A DNA stretch of 64,000 bases from contig JAQMWT010000341.1 of the NCBI GenBank assembly GCA_029834535.1, positions 1 through 64,000 of the forward strand. The letters run 5' to 3'. Below, one piece after another: positions 31,247 to 42,525 of the stretch. The translations under genes were made by a program, and so were the position numbers. The notes under the pieces are model-generated. The model was not told the DNA's origin. It saw only the letters and a program-made list of their open reading frames with translations, and searched no databases. Within the stretch, counting starts at the first letter, position 1, and each line of letters opens with the position of its first letter. This DNA comes from Chrysophaeum taylorii (lineage: Eukaryota > Sar > Pelagophyceae > Pelagomonadales > Pelagomonadaceae).

Positions 31247-31880
31247 ATCCGAGACCCTCGGACCAACTTCTTACCGCCGCCCGCCACTCGGCGACCGCCG
31301 CCGCCGCCGCCGACACCAACCTCTACGCTGCTGCACGCATTGCTGTGTAACGGAACGTCTTTTTTCGGCGAGGTTTTGGAAAAGGTCGACATATTTCTAA
31401 AAGGCGGGGGGAGGGTCGGTCACCGAGAAGATTAGACTAAATTATGATGCGTTGGCGAAAAAAACCGTCGTCGTCGTCGTCGTCGCCAGCTCAGTTTTTC
31501 TGGATGTTGTTGGACTCTAAACGGATCGCAAAAAAATCGTCGACTGTTTCTCCTTTTCGGACGTCTTCCGGTTCTTCTCGCGATAAACCGCGTCGTGGCG
31601 AGCGACGGCGGACCGCCACGCGGCTCGGGATAACGAGACAAACCGTCCGGCGATCAGCGAGGCGGGAGACCACTCGTCGCCCATCGCCGACCCGACCCCG
31701 CGCCTCGCCGTCCCGCTTGCGCTCTGCCACGCCGAAGAAGGCGTCACCATCGCCGCGCAGGCGAACCTTGACCTCGAAGCGCTTCTGACTTCTTGAGCGC
31801 TGTGTTATGTTATAGTTTTTTGTATATACTTTCAACCAAAGGCCACTCTAATAATGTTCCCGAACATTCAGGTACTCGAG
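31247..31880. other. Intergenic region, no recognised gene
   Basis: Overlapping frames exist at 31444-31788 (plus, Arg/Ser-rich) and 31491-31835 (minus). The minus frame from about 31690 reads MGDEWSPASLIAGRFV and could be a small protein or a worn repeat; nothing supports either choice. Confidence 0.3.
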
Positions 31881-32653
<773 letters not shown>

Positions 32654-33917
32654 CTAGTGACGCACCTCGAACCAGCGGGTGCCTTCTTCTTCGAGGATGA
32701 CTCGGACCCTGGTGAAACCAGCTTGGGCGAGCATGGTGTTGGCGACCGCGGTGCCGAAGCCACAGGTGCCGAGGCCTCGTCCGTCGGGGGTTTGGAGGCT
32801 ACAGGCGAGGCAGAGGCAGGTGGAAAAGGCGAAGAGGGTCGCGGCGCCGGGGTTTGAGGTGATGTTAGCGCGCGTGGTGTCGTGGACGACGAGGTCGGCA
32901 AGGAGCCAGACGCCGTCCGGTTTGAGGGCGCGCTTGACTTGGCGCAAGAGGCCAACGGGGTCTGGGGCGTCGTGGACGACATCGAAGGTCGTCACCACGT
33001 CGTAGGTTTCATCGCCGAGCGGCGTGACCCTTGCGTCGCGAATCGAGGCCGTCCGGACTTGGGCCCAGCGGACGTTCTCCGTCGCGAGCGCGAGCGCGGC
33101 GTCGGCGATCTCGTAGCCGTGGACGGTCGCGTTGGGGAAGGCGCTAGCGAGGGCGATGACGAGGCTACCTCCGCCGCAGCCGACGTCGGCCACTTTTGCG
33201 CCCTCGCGCTCGAGAAGCTTCAACGCGGGCGTCGCCGGCACGACGTGCGGCAGCACGACGTTGCGGACGTGTTTGGCGTGAGCCCGATCGAGCGCGATCG
33301 AGATATCGGGGTCGTCGTAGGGCCGACCTGCGCGCGATATGGAGTGACAGCGGAGGTGTCGCACCGCGTCCCGAGGCAAAGGCCTCCGGCAACATCGTCT
33401 TGGCTCGGTGCACGAGCGCCGGGACGCACTGCAGCATAGAGGCGATATAGGAGGGCGAGGCTTCGTTCGCGAGGACGTTGGCGAAGGCCGGCGTCAGGCG
33501 GTACCTTAGATCGGCGTCGCCGTCGCCGTCGCCTTCCTCCAGCACGAGCACGCCCATCGCCGCCTGCTGCGCTAACCATTCGCGGAGCCATCTCGCGTTC
33601 AGGCGCGTCTTGGCGGCGACGTCGAGGACGGTGCAGGAGGCCCCCGGCGGCTTGCACAGCTCCCACAAAGTGGCGTAGAGGTGCAGGCGGTCGCCGATGT
33701 AGAGCTGCGATGCGGCCAGCGCGCCCTCGATGGCGCCGCAGACCAAGCCGTACGCCGCATGCGTCTCCTCTTCGATGGTACTAGTAGTAGTACTGGTCTT
33801 CTTCTGAGTCTTCTTCTTTTCCTGCTCGCGTGGTGTCCGGAGAGGCCACCACCTCGACACGACCGCGCACAGGGCGGCGAGGGTCGCCGCCGCCACGACC
33901 ACCGCCGATCGGTTCAT
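32654..33917 (-). CDS. SAM-dependent methyltransferase with winged-helix N-terminus
   Basis: Two inferred exons, 33917-33365 and 33327-32654, with a 37-nt intron (GTGCGA...GCGCAG); 408 codons. An N-terminal hydrophobic anchor lies at residues 4-20. A winged-helix-like segment follows (IGDRLHLYATLWELCKPPG...AAKTRLNARWLREWLAQQAAMGVL). The join gives FASGRGRPYDD, the conserved segment before the catalytic fold. SAM motif I is VADVGCGGGSLVIALASAFPN, followed by YEIAD and TTFDVVHDAPDP. The order matches the Rv2258c-like or small-molecule methyltransferases. Substrate is unknown. The start is 182 bp from a divergent sulfotransferase gene, so the two may share a promoter region. Confidence 0.85.
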
Positions 33918-34098
33918 CCCGCTTCTGCCACGCAGATGGGTTGAACTTCTTCCTAGATATCCGGATAGCCGCCCGCCCCCCGCCGCTAGTCTTCTTCCTT
34001 CCTTCTTCTGTCAGACGAAAACAATAATTATTCTGAATACAAAAGCGTCGTCGTCCGTCGAACGCCAACAATTAATTTACTCTCGAGTTCCAACGACG

Positions 34099-35181
34099 AT
34101 GATGATGGTAGAGGGAAACGGTCACGCCGACGCACCCAAGAAAAGGTGGCTCCTCGCGGGGGTCGTGGCGACAGCGGGTGTCTTGGCGGCTCTCGCGCGA
34201 CCCCCTGCGAAAGCCGACGCGCGGGCGCTCGCCACCACGGCGAAGGACTGGGACCTCGCCGCCGAAAGTCTTACGAGAAAAAACGCGTCTATGGGTCGCC
34301 GGGCCAAGCCGCTCGTGCTCGTCGCGGGCCTCTCGCGGACGGGAACGAGCTCGCTCCAGGAAGCGCTGATCGCGCTCAACCTGACGGTGCACCACACGTA
34401 CGAAACGATTACCCATCATCTTGACTTTTGGTACTACTATCTAAACGGCGAAATTGCGCGACCCAATGTTAGAGCTTTGATCGAGCCCCTCGACGTCGAC
34501 GCGATTTCGGACTGTTGGTACGCGCACCTCGCGCCAGAGATTCTTCGGGAGTACCCAGATGCCAAAGTCATTCTCACGACCCGCGATCCCACCTCGTGGC
34601 TCCGGTCCTACGAGGCCTACATCGACAACTCGGATTTGTACCACTGGTCGCGCCAGATTCGCCGCTTGGTCTTGAGCCGTTTTTCGCGCCTTTTGGGCTT
34701 GGGGACCCTCTTCCGTACCTCGGGTCTGATTGGACCCGCGACCGGCCTAGACCTCGACAACCTCCCGGTCTTGATGGACGTCTGGCATCGCATCGACAGG
34801 GTCATCTATGGCGCAAACACGCCAAACCCGCTATGGCGCGGCGCCTACGAGCGCCACAACGCTTACGTCCGATCCCTCGTCCCCGAGGACCAGCTCATGG
34901 AGTTTTCATTTGGCGACACCTGGACTGACCTCGTCAGATTTTTGGAGATCGACGTCGACACTCATTTTCTTCGCGACAAGCCTTTTCCGAGGCTCAACTG
35001 CGTCGCATCAAAATCCTGCGTCTCCCACGTCTCCGCGCAGCTCACCGCGACCCACGAGCGCCTCGCCACTCTTGTCCTTGTAGTCGTCATCCTCCTTTCT
35101 CTCGCCCTTGTAGACATAGGACACTTCACCTACTTCTTTGCACCTCCACCCCGACTTCTTTTTCCTGTCGTCGTCCGTTGA
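34099..35181 (+). CDS. P-loop sulfotransferase-family protein (Sulfotransfer_4-like)
   Basis: 360 codons. The N-terminal membrane anchor is at residues 17-34. The 5'-phosphosulfate loop is GLSRTGTSSLQEAL (about residue 77). YPDAKVILTTRDPTSWLRSYEAY (about residue 155) is the 3'-phosphate-binding segment with its RDP. These match the NAD-dependent epimerase/sulfotransferase-like Sulfotransfer_4 family common in algae and fungi. The C-terminus adds a second hydrophobic segment (LVLVVVILLSLALVDI), unusual for a type II Golgi enzyme and possibly a read-through tail. It is the only plus-strand gene between 13402 and 42525. Confidence 0.75.
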   Translation: MMMVEGNGHADAPKKRWLLAGVVATAGVLAALARPPAKADARALATTAKDWDLAAESLTRKNASMGRRAKPLVLVAGLSRTGTSSLQEALIALNLTVHHTYETITHHLDFWYYYLNGEIARPNVRALIEPLDVDAISDCWYAHLAPEILREYPDAKVILTTRDPTSWLRSYEAYIDNSDLYHWSRQIRRLVLSRFSRLLGLGTLFRTSGLIGPATGLDLDNLPVLMDVWHRIDRVIYGANTPNPLWRGAYERHNAYVRSLVPEDQLMEFSFGDTWTDLVRFLEIDVDTHFLRDKPFPRLNCVASKSCVSHVSAQLTATHERLATLVLVVVILLSLALVDIGHFTYFFAPPPRLLFPVVVR

Positions 35182-35937
35182 GAAGAAGAAGAGCCTCATC
35201 TCGTCCGAACTCTTTTTTTGGAACTGTAGTATACTCGCCGACCTTTCTTATAAAACCGCCGACGACATCAATGCCATGATGATGATGATGATATCTTATT
35301 ATTTATTAGCGCGCGACATGTGCGTGCGAGAGCTTGAAGCTTCGACTTTATGTCTTGTAAATCACTCTCTCCCCTCTATCGTACTGACGTGTGGAAGCTA
35401 GCAGGCTGTAATAATAATCATGGGCCGGCCTCTGGTAGCATTTGCTTCGAATGTGATGAATGGGTCGAAAAATCTTCTTATTTTTTTTCGGCCGAGCGCT
35501 CAGCCAACAGCTCTCTTTAGACCTCACACTTTTTAAAGAACGTCGCACACGCACATTATAACGCTCAGGTGAGTGCGTGCGCGCGCTTGCTTGCTTTACC
35601 GCGACGGCGTTTTTTCTAAATCACACTCCTCCTCCTCCTCCTCCTCCTCAGTGTCCCCTTTCTTTCTCTTTCTTTCTTTCTTTCCTACTGCGGCTTGTTC
35701 CGTCATATTTATACGAACGACCAAGGTCTTCGTCGACCCACGCCGCTCATGGATATTTCTAATACATCCAATCTGGCTCTTCGAGCCCGGGAGTTGCAAA
35801 CTATAACATTAATGAAAGAAAGACCACGACGACGACGACGACGACGAGTTCGGAGGTAGGTGCCATACATAGCAAATGCAGGTATAAGACGTATCATTCA
35901 TGGCGGCAGTTAAGACAGCATTTACCCGCCGCAATAC
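35182..35937. other. Intergenic region with short simple repeats
   Basis: No gene is visible. It holds ATG/GAT repeats (35275-35295), CTC runs (35625-35650), TTTC runs (35655-35685), a GAC run (35823-35850) and one copy of the short dispersed motif (35772-35801, minus). Confidence 0.4.
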
Positions 35938-36892
35938 TTAAAACCAAGGTTGGTGGTCTGGGTGTTGCGCAGCGAGGTCGACGAGATTCGAAAAGGCGGT
36001 CGTCGCCCTTAGCAAGACGTGGTACTTGGGGACCACGGGGAGGGTCGCGCAGGGGTGTCGGAGCTTGGCTCTCGTGTTTTCGAAGAGGTGTGTCTTGAGG
36101 TGGGCTTGCATGATGCGAAAGCCGGCGACGAGGCGAATGTTTGGATTCTTTCCGGTGTTGTCCGCGAGGGTGAGGGCAGCGCGAAAGACGGCTTCGACGA
36201 ACTCGTCGCGGTCCATGGCCCCGAGGTCGTCGACGGCCGCGATCGAGAGCGAGTCGACGAGGATTGTAGTGATATGAATAGCGCTGAGGCGATCGACGAG
36301 CGCAAAGTCGGCCGCGAAGGCCGCCCAGGCTCTCGCGTCAACCAGGCTGTCGCGGCCCGCGTAGCACGAAAAGATGTCGGTCAAGCAGGGACCGAACGTC
36401 GCGAGCAGCGTGCCGCAGGTCGTCCACTCGAAGCTCACGTCGACGCGCTCGTGCTTGGCGGCGTTCTCGGAAAACCGGATCAGAAACGAGACGAACCTGC
36501 GGTGCGTCATCGCTCGTCTCCCGTCGGCCGCACGCTTCTATCGGGCTCTCGTCGGGCGAGAGCCGGTGCGCGACGATCGCGATCGCTCGCTTGAAGGTTG
36601 AGAACGCGAAGCAGTTGGTGCGCCGCGCTTCGGCGACCCACACGAGCCCGAGTTCGGCCGACGACCTGCGGGCGGCGGAGTCGCGGCGTCCAGAGGCAAT
36701 CGGGACGCACATGCCGCTCGCTTCGACGAGCAGCTTGACGAAGTCCGTGCGGGCGAGATGGCAAGTTGTTGCGCCCACCGTCTGCCGTCGGAGCACGGCG
36801 TGCATGAAAATCGGCCACAGCATCCGGTCCACTTGCCGAAAAAAGTCCTCCCACCCTTGCTGTTGATGGCGCGGAGCCAGCGGTGGCAGCAT
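35938..36892 (-). CDS. Uncharacterised protein, one short intron
   Basis: Two inferred exons, 36892-36534 and 36496-35938, joined across a 37-nt intron (GTGCGG...CCGCAG); 305 codons. The intron is supported by strict frame continuity: both exons are open, and the join reads SPIEAFVSFLIRF. The protein is largely helical. WAAFAADFALVDRLSAIHI followed by LGAMDRDEFVEAVFRAAL is reminiscent of degenerate EF-hand-like modules in flagellar and cytoskeletal proteins, but no calcium-binding loop is intact. No other domain is recognised. The ATG lies 41 bp from a transposon's target-site duplication, so its original promoter has been displaced. Confidence 0.65.
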
Positions 36893-36933
36893 TGTAATAT
36901 TGTTGTGGCGGCAAAACTTTTTTTTGCCTCATT

Positions 36934-39133
36934 ATTTTAAGGGAAAAGTCAAGTTTCCAACCACCATATATGTTTGGTCACCGAAAACCCTCAACAAGTT
37001 TGGTCACTTAAGTTTGGTCAATCCGTATCTTTTGGTTGACTAAACTTGTACTTTTTGAGAGCAAACATACCGTTCGCTGACAAAACAAGGCCCGCCGTGA
37101 TCAAGCTTTCAGCGGTTCTACATGTCGCGCTGTGACTCCGGAGCGTCCTTCGACTTCGAAACGAACGACGAGGAGGACGGTATCGATGCGGGTTTCGTCG
37201 CTCAGGTCGAGCGGGAGCGTGGTGGTAACACGCCGACGTCGGTTGACCACGACGCCGAGAAAGAAAACAAGACGTCGCGTGCCCAGACGAAGGTAAACGA
37301 CTATGAGAGATCGCCGAGTACGCTGTCGCAGCTCAGAGCGCGCAGAAAATACGAGGCTCCACTTTACTCGATCTAACCAAGATGCCAAGTTCAGCATGTG
37401 TGTTCTCGAGGCCGACTTGCAGCAGATGATGTTCGACACGGGCGGCAAAGTTGACGGCGTGTACAACATGGTCTACAGCGCGACAGCGCTGTCGTTCAAG
37501 TGCTATATGCAAGATGCAGCGTTTACGTGCGTGCTGCTCGTTGTGATGTGCAAGTAGACAATACCGTCACGTGTGCTAAATGGCACGCCTGCTCTCGGAA
37601 CCTTCGTGCCGACAAAGATCCTGCTATCGCGCGAAGCACTTCTGCGAGGCCGTGTCGGTCCTCATCAAGGGCTTTATGGAGGGCAAATCAGGCGGCTCTT
37701 TTCGGCATATGCGTTTGATAGACATCTGCAACAATGTCATCCGCTAAAGGCACGAGATGACGAACCGGGATCGTTCGCTGTAGTCTGTCGTGAACATCGA
37801 ACTAATAAGGCGCATCCGAATAATCTTAGGCGACGAAACAGCGTGGTATCAGCGTTGTCTTACGCAGGCCTTGTTTGTGGATGTTGTGCTGCGAGTATTC
37901 GCATGTTGATGCGTGTGTATGGTCAAACTTGGAGGCATTCAATTTGGTGTGATCAAATTTCGAACAATCACATCAAACTTGTCATATTTTAGACTCGTAC
38001 TGATGATGACTGGGTTAGAATTACAAGGGTGGTGTCAGCGATCTCTTCCGGAGCGCGGCTGTCGACGTCTTGACATCCCTTCGCGCCGCAGCTTGTATTT
38101 GCCGACTTTCTCGTACAGTGCTCGACGGTGCAGCAGCAGCTCCCGGGGAGATCTTGCGGCAGGGCGGGGTTGTCGAGATGCGCGAGGAGGAGGAGGATAA
38201 GGAGGTGTTCACTTACGGTCGTGCGAGTTGTTTATGCTGGCGTAACGGCACGTGCTCGCGTTGCCGTCCCATGATCAAGCTGGACAGCTAACTCCGGATC
38301 GGGTACGCGACGGTGAGGAACTCCTGAACATGGTCCTATACGGTCCCGCACAAGTGTGGGACTACAATCTTTGGGTGCTCCGGGGGCGTTGCTCGCGCAG
38401 TTTCTCGAGGTCGTCGAGTTTCGCGTTCTCGACCCCGAGTTGATTATCAAAGACGCGCTCCCTCTCGGATTTTGGGATGCAGAATGGGGTGATCCGTCTC
38501 GCGCAGACCATGTAAGTCTGGTGTCCGATGTCCGCTTGTTGCTGAAGAATGACGTACGACCACGGCAACACCACCGTGGTGAGTCGCGGTTTGGGTGGCT
38601 TCTACGAACGATGGAAGGTACGAGAATGGGCCCAGGTTAAATACGCCAATCCGTGGGAATCTGCTCTCGAGGCCGCGCGTCGCTGCCCGCTCTCCTTGCG
38701 TATCGCCGCGCTGTCTTAGGATGGATCTCCTTCTAAGGCGGTCATGGGGGGGTGCCCATGCCGCGCGTGTAACGCCACGGTAGATTCTGCGTGGCTGCAG
38801 CACCTAGCTCTCGTTTTTACAGCATTTTCGCACCAAACGCCCCCTTGAAAAGCCTTCTTAAGTTTGATTTAAAAAGCCGAAGTTTGGTCAATAGTGTGGA
38901 AGTTTGAGGTATAGTGACCAAACTTGTTGACCAAACTTACAAGGTTATTAATCAAACTTGAAATGTTGATTGATCAAACTTAATGCAAATTCGGATTGAC
39001 CAAACTGAACTGATCAAACTTCTATTGAAAATGACCAAACTTGTGATTTTTCCTTAAACATACATCAAAATCGAGCAAACTTGAAAGAAATTGACCAAAC
39101 TTGTTGACCAAACTTGACCGATCCCTTATTTTA
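36934..39133. mobile_element. Complete TIR DNA transposon with target-site duplications
   Basis: The element proper is 36941-39126 (2186 bp), flanked by TATTTTA at 36934-36940 and 39127-39133. The duplication is 8 bp (TTATTTTA) if one shared T is counted. The ends are inverted: AGGGAAAAGTCAAGTTT on the left against AGGGATCGGTCAAGTTT when the right end is read inward. Both subterminal regions are packed with AAGTTTGGTCA motifs, three on the left and about eight on the right (mostly as TGACCAAACTT). Such motifs are typical transposase-binding sites. The interior is more GC-rich, with only short frames and no recognisable transposase, so it looks non-autonomous or carries captured sequence. A second TTTGGTCA-like cluster at 37915-37990 suggests a composite. 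An 8-bp duplication would fit hAT. Confidence 0.85.
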
Positions 39134-39136
39134 AAA

Positions 39137-40363
39137 TTAAACCTGCCCGTTGGGCGGAGGGGGGACGGAGGCGAAGGCGGGGTCGTCCTCGCGAGAGTGG
39201 AAAAGCAAAACGGCTGTAATCCAGAACTGGAGGAGGGCGAGGTAGGCCAAGACGAGAAACCTCAATGCCCGCGGGGCGTCCCGCAGCCTGCGGAGGAGGG
39301 TGATGATGGTCACGTCGACCTTGTCGGCGATGGAGGTGGTTTTGGTGGTGTTGTACACGGGGAGGTGGAGCCTGGCGGCGCGAGGCTTGTGGTGGCCCTT
39401 GATACCGTCCTCATCGTCGTCTCGAGCGAGCTCGGCGAGCTGTCTTCGGGCGGTGGCGAGGCGGTTCGAGAGGCTCGCGCGTTCGGCCCGCGCCTCGTCG
39501 AGCTGCTCTTGCTTCCCGAGGAGTTTTGCGGCGAGAGTCGCGGCGTCGTCGTCGAGCCGGGGCTCGGGAGGGAGGGGGCGGTTCTTGAGGTCGCCGAGCT
39601 CCCTCGCAGCGTCGTCCCTCTCTCGTCTCAACCGACGCTCGTCCTCGTCGGCGCGCCGCTCGCGCTCGCGCAGACGCCGGCGAAGCGCCTCGACCTCCGC
39701 CTCGAGCTCGCGTCGCGTCTCCTCCGCACCAGAACTCGCCACCGCGAGCTCGGCTCTCGCCCGCGCCCTCTCGCGCTCCAGCGACGCATCGGCGTCGGCC
39801 ACGCGCCGTCGGAGTCCCTCGACCTCGACCGTATCGCGCGCGCGCTGCGCCGTCGCTCGCCGCAGCGCGTCGCGCTCGCGCCGGGTCGAAGCCAGCTCGG
39901 AGGCGACGCCCGCGACTTGCGCCTCGAGGTCCGCTTCGCGCTGGACCGACGCCTCCGACCGCCGCAACGCCACCTCCGACCGCTGCGCGCGCGCCAGCGC
40001 CTCGGCGGCCGACTCTTCCGCGCGCGCGGCCCGCGCGCCGAGCTCCTCGCGCTCCCGAGACCTCGCCAATCGTTCCTCCTCCACCACTTCGCCCAGCCGC
40101 CGCGCCTCCGACCGCAAACTTTCGAGGGACCGAAGGCCTTCGGCCTGGAGCGATTCAGACGGCCTTTGGACCACCGCCTTCTTGGACCGCTTCTCGGCGA
40201 CGGCGCTGAGCAGCTCGGACCGCGCGGCCCACGCCTCTGCCCCCAGCGACGATGACTTGGGAAAAACATCCCTGGGCTCCTCTTCGGACACCTCCTCCTC
40301 CCCGTCGTCGTCGTAGTCCCCGTCCTCGAGGTGCTCTAAGAACGAGCTCAGCTTCCCGATCAT
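39137..40363 (-). CDS. Golgin-84 (GOLGA5)-like tail-anchored coiled-coil protein
   Basis: 408 codons. The N-terminus is acidic and disordered. Residues 70-315 form an almost unbroken coiled coil rich in Arg/Glu/Ala. The C-terminus reads IADKVDVTIITLLRRLRDAPRALRFLVLAYLALLQFWITAVLLF, a membrane-spanning tail anchor preceded by a basic LRRLRDAPRALR segment. This closely recalls the golgin-84 tail (LRRYPIARxFVxxYMxLLHxWV). Golgin-84 tethers vesicles at the Golgi rim. The stop codon is 4 bp from the transposon's right target-site duplication. Coiled-coil bias could mislead elsewhere, but the tail is the specific evidence. Confidence 0.7.
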   Translation of the reverse strand: MIGKLSSFLEHLEDGDYDDDGEEEVSEEEPRDVFPKSSSLGAEAWAARSELLSAVAEKRSKKAVVQRPSESLQAEGLRSLESLRSEARRLGEVVEEERLARSREREELGARAARAEESAAEALARAQRSEVALRRSEASVQREADLEAQVAGVASELASTRRERDALRRATAQRARDTVEVEGLRRRVADADASLERERARARAELAVASSGAEETRRELEAEVEALRRRLRERERRADEDERRLRRERDDAARELGDLKNRPLPPEPRLDDDAATLAAKLLGKQEQLDEARAERASLSNRLATARRQLAELARDDDEDGIKGHHKPRAARLHLPVYNTTKTTSIADKVDVTIITLLRRLRDAPRALRFLVLAYLALLQFWITAVLLFHSREDDPAFASVPPPPNGQV

Positions 40364-40404
40364 CTTCGCATGCTGAAAAGGGAGGTCCGTTTGAAACGAT
40401 TTCC

Positions 40405-40789
40405 CTACTGCAGGTTGGGTGTTCGTCGGAGGATGTCGACGGAGCGTTCGATGGCGGACTCCTTGATCCTCGTGGGCGGGGGCGCCGTGGGCGGGAGCGT
40501 CGAAAGGCGGTCGGTGGCCTCGGCTTGGGCCTTTTTGCGCGCGGCGCGGCTCGACATGGCCGCGCGGTCCGTTTCCTCCGCGAGCTCGATGCGCTCGAGC
40601 ATTCGTTTTTTGCGCGCGGCTTGCTCCTGCCGTCGTAGCATCTCGCTCTGCTGCCGCGACGCCGACAGCTTGAGGAAGGTTCTGTTCGGGACCATGTCCT
40701 CGAAGGTCTCGGCCGAGGCGTTTAGGAGGTTGGGCACGCGGCCGTCGTCGTCGTCGTCGTCGTCGTCGAGAACCGCGCGGGGGCTCGCG

Positions 40790-40821
<32 letters not shown>

Positions 40822-42525
40822 GGGGGAGGCGCCCCCGCCACCACCCCCCATAACGGGATGGTCTCCGTCGGCCTCGGTGATAAAGGTCGTGCTCTGAGCC
40901 TCGTCGTCAACCCGCTGAGCCGCCGTTTGCACCCGAACGTTATTTTCCGGATTCGGCAAGAGCCGGTCTGGGTGATCGATTTCGTCGTCGTCGTTCGGAG
41001 GAACTCTGCTGGTCACCGCCGCCGCGCCGGGCCCGTGCTCTCCGCCGCCGCTTATGAGCTCGACCATCTTGGAGAGCATGATCTCGCAGAGGTGAATCGC
41101 GTCGGTCGGATCGATCGACGGCGCGTCGCCGGTCGCGCCGCCCGCCGCTGTTGCCGACGACCCGGCACCCCCCACGGGGAGCATCGCGGCGGCGGGGAGC
41201 GAGCCCTCGCCCTCGAGGAGGTGGCCAAAGGGTCGTAGGCGCTGGTAGAGACCGATCGCGCCCTGCCTCAACGCGACGAGGACGCTCTCGAGCCTCTCGC
41301 AGCACGCGTTGGACGCCTTGAGCTCGACGCGAGACTTTTCGATCTCGCGCTGGAGCTGCTCGGAAATCTCGCGCGATATCTCCACGTTCCCGATCCCGCT
41401 ATTCTGGAGGTCGGCGAACCGGTTCTCGAGCTCCTCCTTGGACCGCTTCGCGTTGGCGAGGCGCTCCTCGGCGTCGCGCTTTTCGGTCGCGAGAGCCCGA
41501 CGATTGCCCTCCTGGCTCTGGAATTTCGTCACGACCTCGTCGAGCGAATTGACGCCCGTCGCCTGCCTCACGGCCGCGAACGCCGCTTCGAGCGACGACG
41601 CCTCCTTCTGCCGCACCTCGTGCTGGCTTCGCAGCTCGAGGAGCGCGTTCTTTCGTTTCGTCAAGGTCTGCTGGAGCTTTTGTTCCTCCTCGTAGCTCAT
41701 GTCCCCGCGTAGCTCGGCCGCGAATTCCATTCTCGCGATCTCGCGCTTCTGGCGCCACGCGTCCATCCGCGCGGCCTGCTGCGACTCGATCTTTCGCTGG
41801 TCGAGCGTCCGCGTCCGTTCCTCCTTCTCGACCTTGGCGAGTCTCTGCGCTTCGGCGAGCTCCAACGCGGCCTTGGTGTGTCCCGCCTCGACCTGCCGGA
41901 GCATCGCTTTCATCTCCTTGAACTCGCGGGCCGCGGCACCCATAGCGTCGTCGAGGCTGTTGACGTGGCTCGTGATGACGACCTTGTTCTTCTGCAGTCG
42001 TCGCAGCATCTGTTCCAATTGCCTTCGGTAGTGCATCCGCCTGTCGATCTTGTCGCTCTCCGCGCGGATCGCTTTCAACAGACCGCTGATCTGAATCGCC
42101 TCGGCCGAATCGGCAGACAACATCTTCTGGAGCGACTCCTGCTCCGTCTTGAGCGACCGCAGCGTGTCGAGCCGCATCTTCAAGGCAGACGCCTTTCGGT
42201 CCGCTTGTGTCCTGAGTTCGTTGCACTTTCGCGCGTTCAAGTTCACGCCCCACTCCATTATCGACATCGGCGACGACCTCACGCCCCCGCGTCTCGTCGC
42301 GACACCCTCGTTCGCCGCGTCAAACGACCGCAAGAGCCTCGTCTCGCTCGACATCGACCCTCCGGGCGTCAGCCGCCGCACTGCCTCCACCAAATCCTTC
42401 TTCGAAAACCTACTCTTGTTTTTCGACGTCTCGATCGGCTCCAGAGAGTGTTGTTGTTTCGCCTTCATCTTGCTGCCGCTGCTGCTGCTGCCGCTGCTGC
42501 TGTTGTTGCCCAAGGGCGCCCGCAT
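40405..42525 (-). CDS. ODAD3: Outer dynein arm docking protein, ODAD3/CCDC151-like
   Basis: 706 codons from the ATG at 42525 (MRAPLGNN). The frame is open another 107 codons upstream, but that sequence looks like untranslated leader. A basic N-terminus precedes MSIMEWGVNLNARKCNELRTQADRKASALKMRLDTLRSL and a long coiled coil (about residues 110-440). The C-terminal part is disordered, with poly-Gln (10), poly-Gly and poly-Asp runs, then a basic helix (QSEMLRRQEQAARKKRMLERIELAE). Order and motifs fit the outer-dynein-arm docking family (ODAD3/CCDC151, with ODAD1/CCDC114 as relatives). These form the docking complex on axonemal doublets. Its stop is 41 bp from the golgin-like start. Confidence 0.65.

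Noticed and set aside
37122-38640. Short frames inside the TIR transposon as a transposase gene
   Set aside because: No DDE or zinc-finger pattern could be recognised in any frame.
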